From the NCBI RefSeq assembly GCF_031198435.1, contig NZ_CP133548.1, forward strand, positions 620,001-684,000: a stretch of DNA of 64,000 bases, written 5' to 3'. A program made the position numbers and the translations under genes. This document shows, one piece after another, positions 17,486 to 27,000 of the stretch (its first letter is position 1; each line of letters begins with the position of its first letter). This DNA comes from Pleionea litopenaei. GTDB lineage: Bacteria > Pseudomonadota > Gammaproteobacteria > Enterobacterales > Kangiellaceae. The notes under the pieces are model-generated. The model searched no databases and was not told where the DNA came from. It saw nothing but the letters and a program-made list of their open reading frames with translations.

Positions 17486-18382
17486 ATGTCAGTGAATGTT
17501 CAGCCAGAAGTCACTAGCTTTTATGATAAAGCAACGAACACACTCTCTTATGTGGTAAAGGATCCTCAGTCACGACACTGTGCCGTCATAGATTCAGTGT
17601 TAGATTTGGATTATCCGTCTGGAAACATCACTTACACCAGCGCTGATCAGATCATCGAACACATAGTGAGTAACCAATTGGAGTTAGAATGGATTATTGA
17701 ATCTCATGTTCACGCCGATCATCTTTCAGCAGCGCCGTATATTCAAGAAAAACTGGGCGGTAAAATTGGTATCGGTGCACAAATCACTGTTGTCCAAGAG
17801 GTATTCGGAAAGTTATTCAACGAAGGCACGAAGTTTCAACGGGATGGAAGTCAATTTGATCGACTATTTTCAGACGGCGATTCCTACACCATCGGCTCGT
17901 TAGAAGGGAAGGCTATTCATACACCAGGTCATACACCCGCGTGTATGACTCATGTTATTGGTGACGCTGCCTTTGTTGGAGATACTCTATTTATGCCAGA
18001 CGGTGGTACTGCTCGAGCAGATTTTCCTGGTGGTGACGCAAAAACGCTCTACCAATCTATTCAGAAAATTTTGAGTTTACCTTTAGATACTCGAATTTTT
18101 GTATGTCATGACTACCAACCAAACAATAGAGAGTTAGCCTTTGAGACCTCTGTAAAAGAGCAGCTCCATTCAAATATTCATCTTAAAGGCGGCGTATCAG
18201 AACAAGAATTTGTTGTGATGCGCGAGCAAAGGGATAGCACCTTAGGAATGCCACGGTTAATTTATCCTTCACTTCAGACCAATATGCGAGCGGGTCACTT
18301 TCCTGAGTCAGAAGATAACGGAGAAGTATACCTAAAGGTTCCTATTCGTGGCTTAGTTAAATCCGTTCAAAATAAAGATTAA
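17486..18382 (+). CDS. Persulfide dioxygenase-like metallo-beta-lactamase-fold protein
   Basis: 298-residue MBL-fold protein of the ETHE1/Blh persulfide dioxygenase type. The HVHADH motif (H74, H76, D78, H79), TPGHTPACMTHVIGD, GDTLFMPDGGTARADFPGG and FVCHDYQP supply the mononuclear iron ligands and the clade-typical loops. ETHE1-type enzymes oxidise glutathione persulfide to sulfite in H2S detoxification. ATG 17486 was chosen because AGGAG (17473-17477) lies 8 nt ahead. Upstream in-frame starts give an unrelated hydrophobic stretch. The DUF442 gene follows 35 bp downstream. Confidence 0.88.
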   Translation: MSVNVQPEVTSFYDKATNTLSYVVKDPQSRHCAVIDSVLDLDYPSGNITYTSADQIIEHIVSNQLELEWIIESHVHADHLSAAPYIQEKLGGKIGIGAQITVVQEVFGKLFNEGTKFQRDGSQFDRLFSDGDSYTIGSLEGKAIHTPGHTPACMTHVIGDAAFVGDTLFMPDGGTARADFPGGDAKTLYQSIQKILSLPLDTRIFVCHDYQPNNRELAFETSVKEQLHSNIHLKGGVSEQEFVVMREQRDSTLGMPRLIYPSLQTNMRAGHFPESEDNGEVYLKVPIRGLVKSVQNKD

Positions 18383-18417
18383 ACGCATTCATTTGCAATA
18401 GACTCAGAAGGTACTTT

Positions 18418-18759
18418 ATGAATATTACTAAGCTGAATAGCCAAGTAAGTGTTTCAGGTCAACTCGATGTATCTATGCTTGATGAACTCGTGAAGCAAGG
18501 TGTTGAGGTGATTGTTTGTAATCGGCCAGATAACGAAGAAAGCAATCAAATAAGCGCTGCGATTTTAGCTGATGCTGCGCTTTCGCGATCACTTGAGTTC
18601 TATAATATTCCTTTTGGCGCTCAAGGCCCAACCAAAGAGCAAGTTCATGAGTTTGCTAATCTTCTCAAAACGGAGAAGACGATTCATGCATACTGTAGAA
18701 CTGGAAATCGCTCAAGCAATTTATTCAATGCAGCGACTCAGCTAATGGATCAAATGTAA
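18418..18759 (+). CDS. TIGR01244/DUF442 phosphatase-like sulfur protein
   Basis: 113-residue DUF442 domain (dual-specificity-phosphatase fold). The P-loop YCRTGNRSSNL has the CxxxxxR core, and the family motif VIVCNRPDNEE is present. In many bacteria this domain is fused to, or sits beside, the persulfide dioxygenase (Blh), and it is thought to act in sulfur transfer or thiol chemistry. Its position here between the dioxygenase and a SulP transporter supports membership in the same sulfide-handling operon. It is complete. Confidence 0.85.
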   Translation: MNITKLNSQVSVSGQLDVSMLDELVKQGVEVIVCNRPDNEESNQISAAILADAALSRSLEFYNIPFGAQGPTKEQVHEFANLLKTEKTIHAYCRTGNRSSNLFNAATQLMDQM

Positions 18760-18780
18760 TCAAGGTTGTCTCAAAGACCC

Positions 18781-20505
18781 ATGAAAAACTTGTTAAATTG
18801 GTTTCCAGTATATAAGCAATTACGCGTTTATAGCAGAGCAAAGGCCATCGCTGACCTTAACGCAGCCGTGGTTGTCTCTGTGATGTTGATTCCGCAATCG
18901 CTAGCGTATGCCATACTCGCGGGATTACCACCACATCTTGGTTTGTACGCAAGCGTCGTCCCCATTGTCGTTTACTCTCTATTAGGTTCGAGCACTGCTC
19001 TTGCTGTTGGGCCGGTTGCCATTGGCTCAATAATGACTGCTACCACCTTAGCGACGGTCACATCACAAGGACTGATAAATTATATAGACGGAGCCATCGT
19101 ATTGGCGCTTTTATCCGGATTGTTTATGTTTATTTTAGGTCTATTGCGCTTTGGTTTCGTTGCTAACTTTCTCTCTCATTCAGTGATCAATGGATTCATT
19201 ACAGCGTCAGGTATTATTATTGCGGTTAGTCAGATTAAACATTTGCTGGGTGTAAAAGTATCTGGACACGCCTTCTTTGATATTTTAAATCAACTCTATC
19301 ACTCGTTTACTCAGATTAATTTTATAACTCTTGCATTAGGAGGCGGTGCGCTTATCTATTTGTTTGTTGCGCGTAAATATGCAGCCTCTTTTCTCGCTAA
19401 ACTTGGCGTTAATCAATCGCTCGCAGCCGTGCTTGCAAAGATGGCACCGGTAATCGGGGTTATGCTTACGACACTGATAGTTGCGGGATTTTCTTTGAAC
19501 AGTCAGGATGTCGCTATTGTTGGTGAGATTCCTAAAGGTATTGCAAATTTCGGCTTACCTGATGTGACGCTCGATGCTATACAAGCGCTAATTCTACCAG
19601 CAATTTTTATTTCTTTAATTGGGTATGTTGAAAGTATCTCGGTAGGGAGAACCTTGGCAGCGAAGAGAAATCAAAAGATTGATTCAAACCAAGAACTAAT
19701 CGGGTTGGGAAGTGCAAATATAGCATCTGGGCTTGCTGGCGCATTTCCGATTACGGGTGGCTTTTCACGGTCCGTAGTTAATTTCGATGCCGGCGCTGAA
19801 ACTCAAGTAGCTGGTCTATTTACTGCCGTTGGTATTGCTCTAGCGGCTTTATTTTTGACACCTTATCTATATTACTTACCCATTGCAATGTTGGCATCGA
19901 CCATAATCATAGCCGTCTTATCTTTGGTTGATTTTAGTGTATTAAAGCATGCATGGAAATTTTCCAAGAGTGATTTTTACTCGGTTATGTCTACGATTCT
20001 TATCACTTTGGCATTTGGAGTAGAAGTTGGAGTGGCTACAGGGATTATTGTATCGATTGCCCTGTATTTATATAAAACGTCGCGACCTCATATTGCCCAA
20101 ATCGGATTAATTCGAGGAACCGAGCACTTCAGAAATATTAAGCACTTTGAAGTCGAGGTTCACCCCCATGTAATTTCCCTACGTATTGATGAAAGTCTAA
20201 TTTTTTCTAACGCGATTTACTTAGAAAATCACATCTTAGATCTCGTCAATAAGTCACTTGAAACTAAGCATTTGATTCTGCATTTGGGCGCGGTTAACTC
20301 AGTTGACCTTACCGGTATGGAGATGCTAGAAGACATTAACACGCAGCTAAAAAATAAAGGTATCCTACTGCACTTAAGTGATGTAAAGATTCCTATTAAA
20401 AAGCTACTGAGAAAATCTGGATTTTTAGATTTGTTAACCGGAGAGTTGTTTTTAAGTCATTATCAAGCGTATCAAAAGATCTCGAGTTTGAATGATGCTA
20501 TTTAA
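18781..20505 (+). CDS. SulP-family inorganic anion transporter with STAS domain
   Basis: About 574-residue SLC26/SulP transporter with multiple TM helices across residues 20-430, the signature LNAAVVVSVMLIPQSLAYA region and NIASGLAGAFPITGGFSRSVVNF, then a cytosolic STAS domain (about 440-560, with HLILHLGAVNSVDLTGMEML). SulP proteins carry sulfate, bicarbonate or related anions. As the third gene after the persulfide dioxygenase it probably handles sulfite or sulfate from sulfide oxidation. ATG 18781 is used. A TTG at 18766, next to AAGG, is the alternative and would add five residues. Confidence 0.88.
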   Translation: MKNLLNWFPVYKQLRVYSRAKAIADLNAAVVVSVMLIPQSLAYAILAGLPPHLGLYASVVPIVVYSLLGSSTALAVGPVAIGSIMTATTLATVTSQGLINYIDGAIVLALLSGLFMFILGLLRFGFVANFLSHSVINGFITASGIIIAVSQIKHLLGVKVSGHAFFDILNQLYHSFTQINFITLALGGGALIYLFVARKYAASFLAKLGVNQSLAAVLAKMAPVIGVMLTTLIVAGFSLNSQDVAIVGEIPKGIANFGLPDVTLDAIQALILPAIFISLIGYVESISVGRTLAAKRNQKIDSNQELIGLGSANIASGLAGAFPITGGFSRSVVNFDAGAETQVAGLFTAVGIALAALFLTPYLYYLPIAMLASTIIIAVLSLVDFSVLKHAWKFSKSDFYSVMSTILITLAFGVEVGVATGIIVSIALYLYKTSRPHIAQIGLIRGTEHFRNIKHFEVEVHPHVISLRIDESLIFSNAIYLENHILDLVNKSLETKHLILHLGAVNSVDLTGMEMLEDINTQLKNKGILLHLSDVKIPIKKLLRKSGFLDLLTGELFLSHYQAYQKISSLNDAI

Positions 20506-20542
20506 TTGCAAGAGAAAGAATAACTAGGCTTAAGCTAAAACA

Positions 20543-22672
20543 TTACTGAAAATTATACTCAGCGCCAATAAATAGCTCCTGCTGTTCCTTTACGATACCT
20601 TTATCAAAGATTCGGTTGATAGAGGTAGGATTATAGATCGTTTCATTGAATAGGTTTTTGACTGCAAGATTCATTGATAATGCAGATTCTTCTTGAAAGG
20701 TTAGTCGCCAGTTTAAGTTGACCAAGGTATAACTCTTGGCTTTGAGTCCATAACGAGAGCCGAGAGCTACTTGTTCGGTCGGCGTAGCTTGGGTAGTATC
20801 TGGAATCCATTGACTTTCTGTTGAGTCCATTGACTCAATATAGAGCCCTAAAGAAGAGAAGTCGGATGTTTTGAAACTGCTTTTAATTTTCAACATATAG
20901 TCTGGAGAAAAACCTAACGCAATATCTTTATAAAACGGCGTTTTGTTCTGGGCGTCATAATAAGCGAAATCGGCTTGAATTAAAAAATCTTGGTTTGGTT
21001 GGTATCGAATGCCTAACTCTACGCCATTAGTGGTAATCTTTCCGATATTGTCAAAGTCGATTAACCATGTATTGTTCACAAAGTCGAATCGACCGCTAAT
21101 TAAATCATACAATTCATTCCTAAATATAGAGCTTCTAAAATAGAAGTTCGTTGAACTGTGCTCATAGATAAGTTCGACGGAACGAATTCGTTCTGATTCT
21201 AAGGAATTCGATGTATTAAGATTTTCACCTACACTGGCTTCTTTCGATCCGCTACCATAGATGAACTTAATTAAGTTCTTTTGATCGATGTAATGGGTCA
21301 TTGAGAATCTAGGCAATACGACTAAATCGGTATTATCAACAGGGATAATTTCTTGATTATTTGGATCGTCTACGGTTCTATCGTAGTTTAGTACTAAATC
21401 GTAGTAGCCGTTCCTTTCTAATCGTATTCCTCCAGTAAATTCCCAGTCATTATTGATGTTATAAAACACGTTTGAATAAATACCAAAGTAAGAGAGGCTA
21501 TAGTCTTCATCTAAATCGTACTCCCAATTAATTAAACCGTCTTGTGGGTAATCATCAATAGCGAAATAGTCGCCTCTGGCCCAACTTATTCCATTAATGA
21601 CTTTAAGATCGCTAGAAGGAGAGTATACAAAGTCTAAGTTGAGTCTTTGAGTTCGGTTTTTACTGTGATTATTGGAGTAGTAATCCGCAAATAAGAACTC
21701 TTCATCCAAATGGTAGGCGTAATCTAAAAAGTCGAGTTGCAGCGTACTATGCCACGATTTGTTAATATCGAAACGTCGCTCAATTCGACCTGCATTTGAC
21801 GTGTTTTCTGCAATAGATCCATTGCCCACACCAGGAATAGCATCCACCACGCTATTTTTCGCGTTAAGATGCTTTAGCAAAAACTTGGTGGTGGGTGTTG
21901 TAAATACCAATTGAAAAAAGTTAGAGCGATGATGCGTGGCTAGTTCATCTTGCGGACTTAAACCTATCGCAGAAAGTATGGATGTGTCGCTCATCAGGTC
22001 CGAAAAAGGTACTGAAGGTCCATTTTTGTTTTTTAGAGAAACCGTTGCTTTGTAGCTAAATGCATCGGAATGATCGTTAATTGTCCAGGTGACGCGATGA
22101 CTGTGTTGGCTGGCTGTGACCGACACTTTCTCGTTTTTTGGTTCTATCTCGTCAAAGGTAATGATATTAATAGCGCCTAAGAAAGCCATATTTCCATAGG
22201 TCACCGACATAGGACCTCGAATCACTTCAATGCGTTTTATACTTTCAATTGGTACACCGATGCGCTCAAGCGGAATACCCGAGGCTCCTAGACTCTTTTG
22301 ATCCATCCCGTCGATTAATAAAACCATTTCACTAAAATACCCAACGGAATAATTACCTCGCACACCATAATTTAGCGATCCAAACCAGGCATGGCTATCG
22401 GTCTTGTAGATTCCAATGACCGATGAGAGAACTTCATCGATTGATTGGTATCCCATTGTTGCAATTTCAGCTGCGGTGATCACGTCAACACTGGCGGGTA
22501 CGCGTTTTGATTCTTGCGCATAGCGGCTATACGAAGTAACGGGAATATTGAGGAGCTCATCGAGTGAGAGATCCGTTAGCTTTTCAGTACTAACATCTGC
22601 TAAGAGGTTAGTCATTCCTACCATAGATAATGCCGCACATATTGGCAAAAGACCGCTAAATCCGTATCTCAT
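20543..22672 (-). CDS. TonB-dependent outer-membrane receptor
   Basis: 709 residues. A signal peptide is followed by LTDLSLDELLNIPVTSYSR, the plug domain (about 50-170, with VDVITAAEI, VLLIDGM and VIRGPMSVTYGN) and a beta-barrel ending in EYNFQ. TonB receptors import siderophores, vitamin B12 or other scarce ligands. The substrate is not deducible. The 38-bp gap to SulP is convergent. About 300 bp upstream separate it from the divergent exported protein at 22970. No Fur box was recognised with confidence. Confidence 0.9.
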   Translation of the reverse strand: MRYGFSGLLPICAALSMVGMTNLLADVSTEKLTDLSLDELLNIPVTSYSRYAQESKRVPASVDVITAAEIATMGYQSIDEVLSSVIGIYKTDSHAWFGSLNYGVRGNYSVGYFSEMVLLIDGMDQKSLGASGIPLERIGVPIESIKRIEVIRGPMSVTYGNMAFLGAINIITFDEIEPKNEKVSVTASQHSHRVTWTINDHSDAFSYKATVSLKNKNGPSVPFSDLMSDTSILSAIGLSPQDELATHHRSNFFQLVFTTPTTKFLLKHLNAKNSVVDAIPGVGNGSIAENTSNAGRIERRFDINKSWHSTLQLDFLDYAYHLDEEFLFADYYSNNHSKNRTQRLNLDFVYSPSSDLKVINGISWARGDYFAIDDYPQDGLINWEYDLDEDYSLSYFGIYSNVFYNINNDWEFTGGIRLERNGYYDLVLNYDRTVDDPNNQEIIPVDNTDLVVLPRFSMTHYIDQKNLIKFIYGSGSKEASVGENLNTSNSLESERIRSVELIYEHSSTNFYFRSSIFRNELYDLISGRFDFVNNTWLIDFDNIGKITTNGVELGIRYQPNQDFLIQADFAYYDAQNKTPFYKDIALGFSPDYMLKIKSSFKTSDFSSLGLYIESMDSTESQWIPDTTQATPTEQVALGSRYGLKAKSYTLVNLNWRLTFQEESALSMNLAVKNLFNETIYNPTSINRIFDKGIVKEQQELFIGAEYNFQ

Positions 22673-22969
22673 ATTGAACTATAGTGTGTTTTCGCTAGGG
22701 TCTTTTCAGTATAGGTCTTCGTATCCATTACGCTAGCTTTTATTTCAATTTCTTCCTACTTTAAACCAATAAATTCAGTAGCTTAATATGAGTTTTCTAA
22801 AGAAATTATTGGTTCTATATCGCTAAAACAACGGTGATTTTCGTTTACTGCGGTCTGTAAACTGTGCCGGAAAGGCCACATATTGGTTCTATTTTGGCTA
22901 TTATTTAATCAGGTGTTAATCAATCACTGTATATGGATGTCAGTGTTCAAACTAACAAGGGAGCTGCTC

Positions 22970-23809
22970 ATGAAAGTCTTTGTTTATGTATTACTCGTTA
23001 TTCCGCAATTCATCTTAGCGAAAACCGCAATTACTGAAAGTACGAAACCGGTTATTCTATCGACTGGAGGGCTGTGTCATGGGCCTGGTTCATCTTGGCG
23101 CGAAGATGCTAAATATTATGAGAAAGATTATAGCGACTACTACGAATGCTTTGTGGATGGTGGTGAAATCTCAGTATCTGACAGTCGTCGAGAAATCGTC
23201 GTTCAAGCGTACAAAAGAGCCGCAGCATCGACAGAGCGCGTGAACTCGGCACCATCAACAACTGATGTGATAGAAGTGGTTGCGAAAGCCAGGGAAGAAC
23301 AAAAACAAGAAAGCAAGTTTCTAGGACTCGATTGGGGACTTGCCATTGCGTTAACGTCGCTCAACGGCGGAGATATTATAGATGAGGTGTCTATTGAAAC
23401 TTTGGTTGAAAATGGGAACGATGTAAGTCGAGTACGCGTTAATCGATCGAGTCAGTACGATGTCGAGCTTATGTTGGAGTTCCACAAGTTTATCTTTAGA
23501 CATGAAATTTCCATCGACGATGAGTACTCAAGAACATGGGGCCACGGACCTTTTGTCTCAATAGGGCTAACGGGAACGGAAGGCAAAGAGCCCTTGGATA
23601 CATTCGCCTTGGGTTGGATGGCAGGAACCAGAATCTCCGGAGAAGAAGGTTCATTTAACCTAGGAGTCGGCTGGTATCGAGACAGCCAAGTTGCCCGATT
23701 ACGTAATGGCGTCTCTGACGGTGATATTACAAATTTTACCAACCCCGATGACCTGTTAAAGATAACCGATGATACAGGTTGGATGATCATTTTTTCAGCC
23801 AGCTTTTAG
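22970..23809 (+). CDS. Exported protein of unknown function
   Basis: 279 residues with a signal peptide (about 1-18, ending ILAKTA). The N-terminal part has two Cys (GGLCHGPG, YYECFVDG) and many Tyr. The C-terminal about 170 residues alternate hydrophobic and polar residues with Gly-rich strands (FALGWMAGTRISGEEGSFNLGVGWYRDS) and end in IIFSASF, as in an outer-membrane or beta-barrel protein. The start is ATG 22970 behind GGGAG. An in-frame ATG at 22883 adds an unlikely leader. No family was recognised. A porin-like barrel is a guess. Confidence 0.6.
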   Translation: MKVFVYVLLVIPQFILAKTAITESTKPVILSTGGLCHGPGSSWREDAKYYEKDYSDYYECFVDGGEISVSDSRREIVVQAYKRAAASTERVNSAPSTTDVIEVVAKAREEQKQESKFLGLDWGLAIALTSLNGGDIIDEVSIETLVENGNDVSRVRVNRSSQYDVELMLEFHKFIFRHEISIDDEYSRTWGHGPFVSIGLTGTEGKEPLDTFALGWMAGTRISGEEGSFNLGVGWYRDSQVARLRNGVSDGDITNFTNPDDLLKITDDTGWMIIFSASF

Positions 23810-24040
23810 TAACCAGTAGGAGTCGAAAGCAAAGGTTTGCCATTTACAACAATTTTCTATAGATTGAGATAATAATAACGGAAATTGATGGGTTTGTATG
23901 AATAGACAGGTCGCGAATGGTTTAAACTATCGAAACTTGTTCTGTTTTAAAGGATTGATCAAGCATATCTCTGTTTATGCCTAGATTCCTCGAGGGTAAG
24001 AAAAGTCTAACTAAAAGGGTTAGCTGACTAGTCGAAGTCA

Positions 24041-24078
24041 GTGTAAGAATAAATATAAAGTGTAAGAATAAATATAAA
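24041..24078 (+). repeat. 19-bp tandem duplication at the alpha-2-macroglobulin start
   Basis: GTGTAAGAATAAATATAAA is present twice head to tail (24041-24059 and 24060-24078), ending 9 bp before the ATG at 24088, with AGG between. It spaces or duplicates part of the promoter/leader of the lipoprotein gene. Confidence 0.85.
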
Positions 24079-24087
24079 AGGTAATCC

Positions 24088-27000
24088 ATGAAACTTTATT
24101 CTAGAGTGTATCTTTGTCTCTTTTTTTTAATGCTTTCAGGCTGTAGCCATTTAAAGCCGGCTAATGATTTAAACTCTAAATCAGTTGAAATGAATAACTG
24201 GAAAAGCGCGATCGTTAAAAACGACTCTACAGATATTCCTGAGGTTTCCTCGGTAAAGGATGATATCAATTTATATGGTACATCGATAGAATTTATCTTC
24301 TCTCAGAATATGCAACGGGTGTCGCCAGAAAGTATTCGTTATGAGATCTCCCCAAGTGTACCTTGCGAATGGCAATGGAATGATCAAAGGCGGTTAGAAT
24401 GTGTTTTGGAAAGTGGTCTTGTCGTAAAGCCAGCTACGAAATATACATTAACCTTAATCGATGGCTTGTATAATAGTGAAGGAGTGCGGTTAAAGCCATA
24501 TAGTTATGAATTTGAAACTCCTCGTCCTGAAATAAGTTATATAAATATCGAATGGTCTAGCCCAACACTCCCAATAATTACCGCAAATTTTAATCTCAGT
24601 GTTGAAGAGAGCAGTTTAGTGGATGCACTTTACTTAGAAGATGAGTCAGGTAAAAAAGTAGCTCTCACAGTATCGAAAATAGACATTCTAGATGGCGATC
24701 ATGAAAATGAAGTTTGGAATAAAGATAGTCGCTGGAAACTTACAACAACGCGTACTTTGTTACCGGACACACTTTACGCTTTAAAACAAACTGGCGGCAT
24801 TCGTACGCCTCTTGGTGATTTAGTATCTTATAAAACAAATGACGAGAATGAAAGGCACCGTTTTAAAACCTATGGCGACTTTGAATTTCTTGACTTTACT
24901 TGTCGAGAGAAACGTGATTGCCCGCCAAATCGCTCTATAGCTTTAAATTTTTCAGCACCAATAAATAGCAAGGACGTGGAAAAATGCAAGGTCGAATTAA
25001 AGTCACAAGGGGTGAATTTAGAGCAAGGAGCTTGGTATGTTAAGCAGCCTGAAAATATTGTTGTTACCACAACTTTCTCACGTTTGACAAAACGATTAAC
25101 TTGTCTTGAATCGATTAGAGATATTTTCGGAAGAAAGCTAAACCCAAAGAGACCTATCTTAATTACCACCGGTGATTTCGCATCAACGGATTTCAATCCC
25201 TTTTATTATGAAACCGTCACCAAGAGCGAAGAACTCAAACTTTATCATTATTCTCTAAATAATCCTTTTCTTACCTTTGAAGTTGATGAATTAGACTTTA
25301 AGAAGGTAGAGGGTTCGTCTGTAATAAAAAATCAAAAAATTGGTTTATCAAGTAACGATAATAAAATGCAAAAGGTAAATCTAATATCTGAGCCATTAAA
25401 GCACGCGAACAGCATCGGAGGAGTCGTTCGTACAAGTAAAAAATCTTGGGACGAAAGTCATGTTTTTGTCCAGAAAAGTAATTACAATGCCATTGTTGTT
25501 CAAGGGTCAGAAGACACACTTGTTTTCTTATCAGACATTAAGACAAATAAACCAATCAGCAATATGAAGTTCAGCGTCAGCCCTGATTTGAATTTACGCA
25601 AGAGAGACTCTGTTAATCTTACAAGTAAAACTGATATGTTTGGTATTGCTAAATTACCAAGTTTACTTTCAGAAGAGAAGTATAAAGATAGTTCTCGACT
25701 TTATTTTACTCTCGATAACGGAGAGAAATTTGCAGTTTTACTCCGTAATAGTTTAAGTAAAACTTTATTTAAGGATGAAGATGACTACGATGAATTAGAT
25801 AGTGAAAGGGTGTTTTGGGGTGTTCCCGACAAGCCTTTATATCGTTCAGGAGAAAAGGTAAAGTTTGTTGGCTTTCTACGAAAAATTAATGGTTCAAAAC
25901 TGCAGATCACAGAATACCCTGATTCACCCTTGCTATACGTATATGGAGATAATAACGACTGCGATGAATATCGCTGCAATTCATTTTATATAAATAAAAA
26001 ACTTGAAATTGATGAGTTTGGCCGTGTTAGCGGTGAGTTTACCATTCCAAAGTCAGTACTTAACGGTACCTATACAATTTACTTAAGTGATGGTGAATTC
26101 AATGCATATATCGATAGTCAGCTGAATTTTGAGATTTCTAACTTTAAACCTAAAAAACTGAATGTAACGGTTAGCCCACTGGTAAAAGGCACTCTCACTA
26201 GCAAGCAATTTAAAGTTCTTACAAAAGCTGAGTACTATTCAGGAGGTCCCTATAAAGACGCTGAAAGTGAAGTTGCTGTTGTTCTTGAGGCTCGTAAATT
26301 TAAACCAAGTGATAAACGCTTTCAAGAGTATATTTTTTCACCCAATTCATCCTATCGTGCAAGATTTGAGCCTGCGTCTCATTATTACAGTGGAGGCAAG
26401 CTCAACTCAAATGGGCAGTCAGTTGCTACATTAGAAATACCGAATAGCGAAATAAATTACGGTGCCGTGAGCTTAATGAGTACGGTATTCACTGATGAGG
26501 GTGAAAGTGTTTTAAGTAGACCAAAAACATTTGATTATTCCAAAAAGAGCTATTATGTAGGCATTAAAAAGCTGAAGTGGTGGTTACCCATCAATGAAGA
26601 AATTGAACTCAATTCACGAGTGGTTAACCTCGATGGAGAAGAGGTAAGTGGCGTTGCCGTTAAGTATTTTACTCAAGAATCGAGTGGTTTTTTTAATAGG
26701 CGCGATAATTCGGATGCTGCGTCGAAAAAAGTTGAGATAGATTGTCTCGTAAAAACCAATGGGTCAAAACAAAACTCAGCAACAGACCTGAATGTCATCA
26801 GTGCGAATACATGTGTTTTCAAAGCTCAGCGAAAAGGCCTGTTAAAATTAATTGCAGAGATAACCTACCCAGATGGCACTACGCAATCTTCATTTTCAGA
26901 GCATTATTTCTTTGAAGATAGTTCTCTAAATGATGATGTTGTGGTTAATGCAGAAAAAATTGAACTAAGTATTGGTGAGCGCGCAAAGCTGGAGTTAAGG

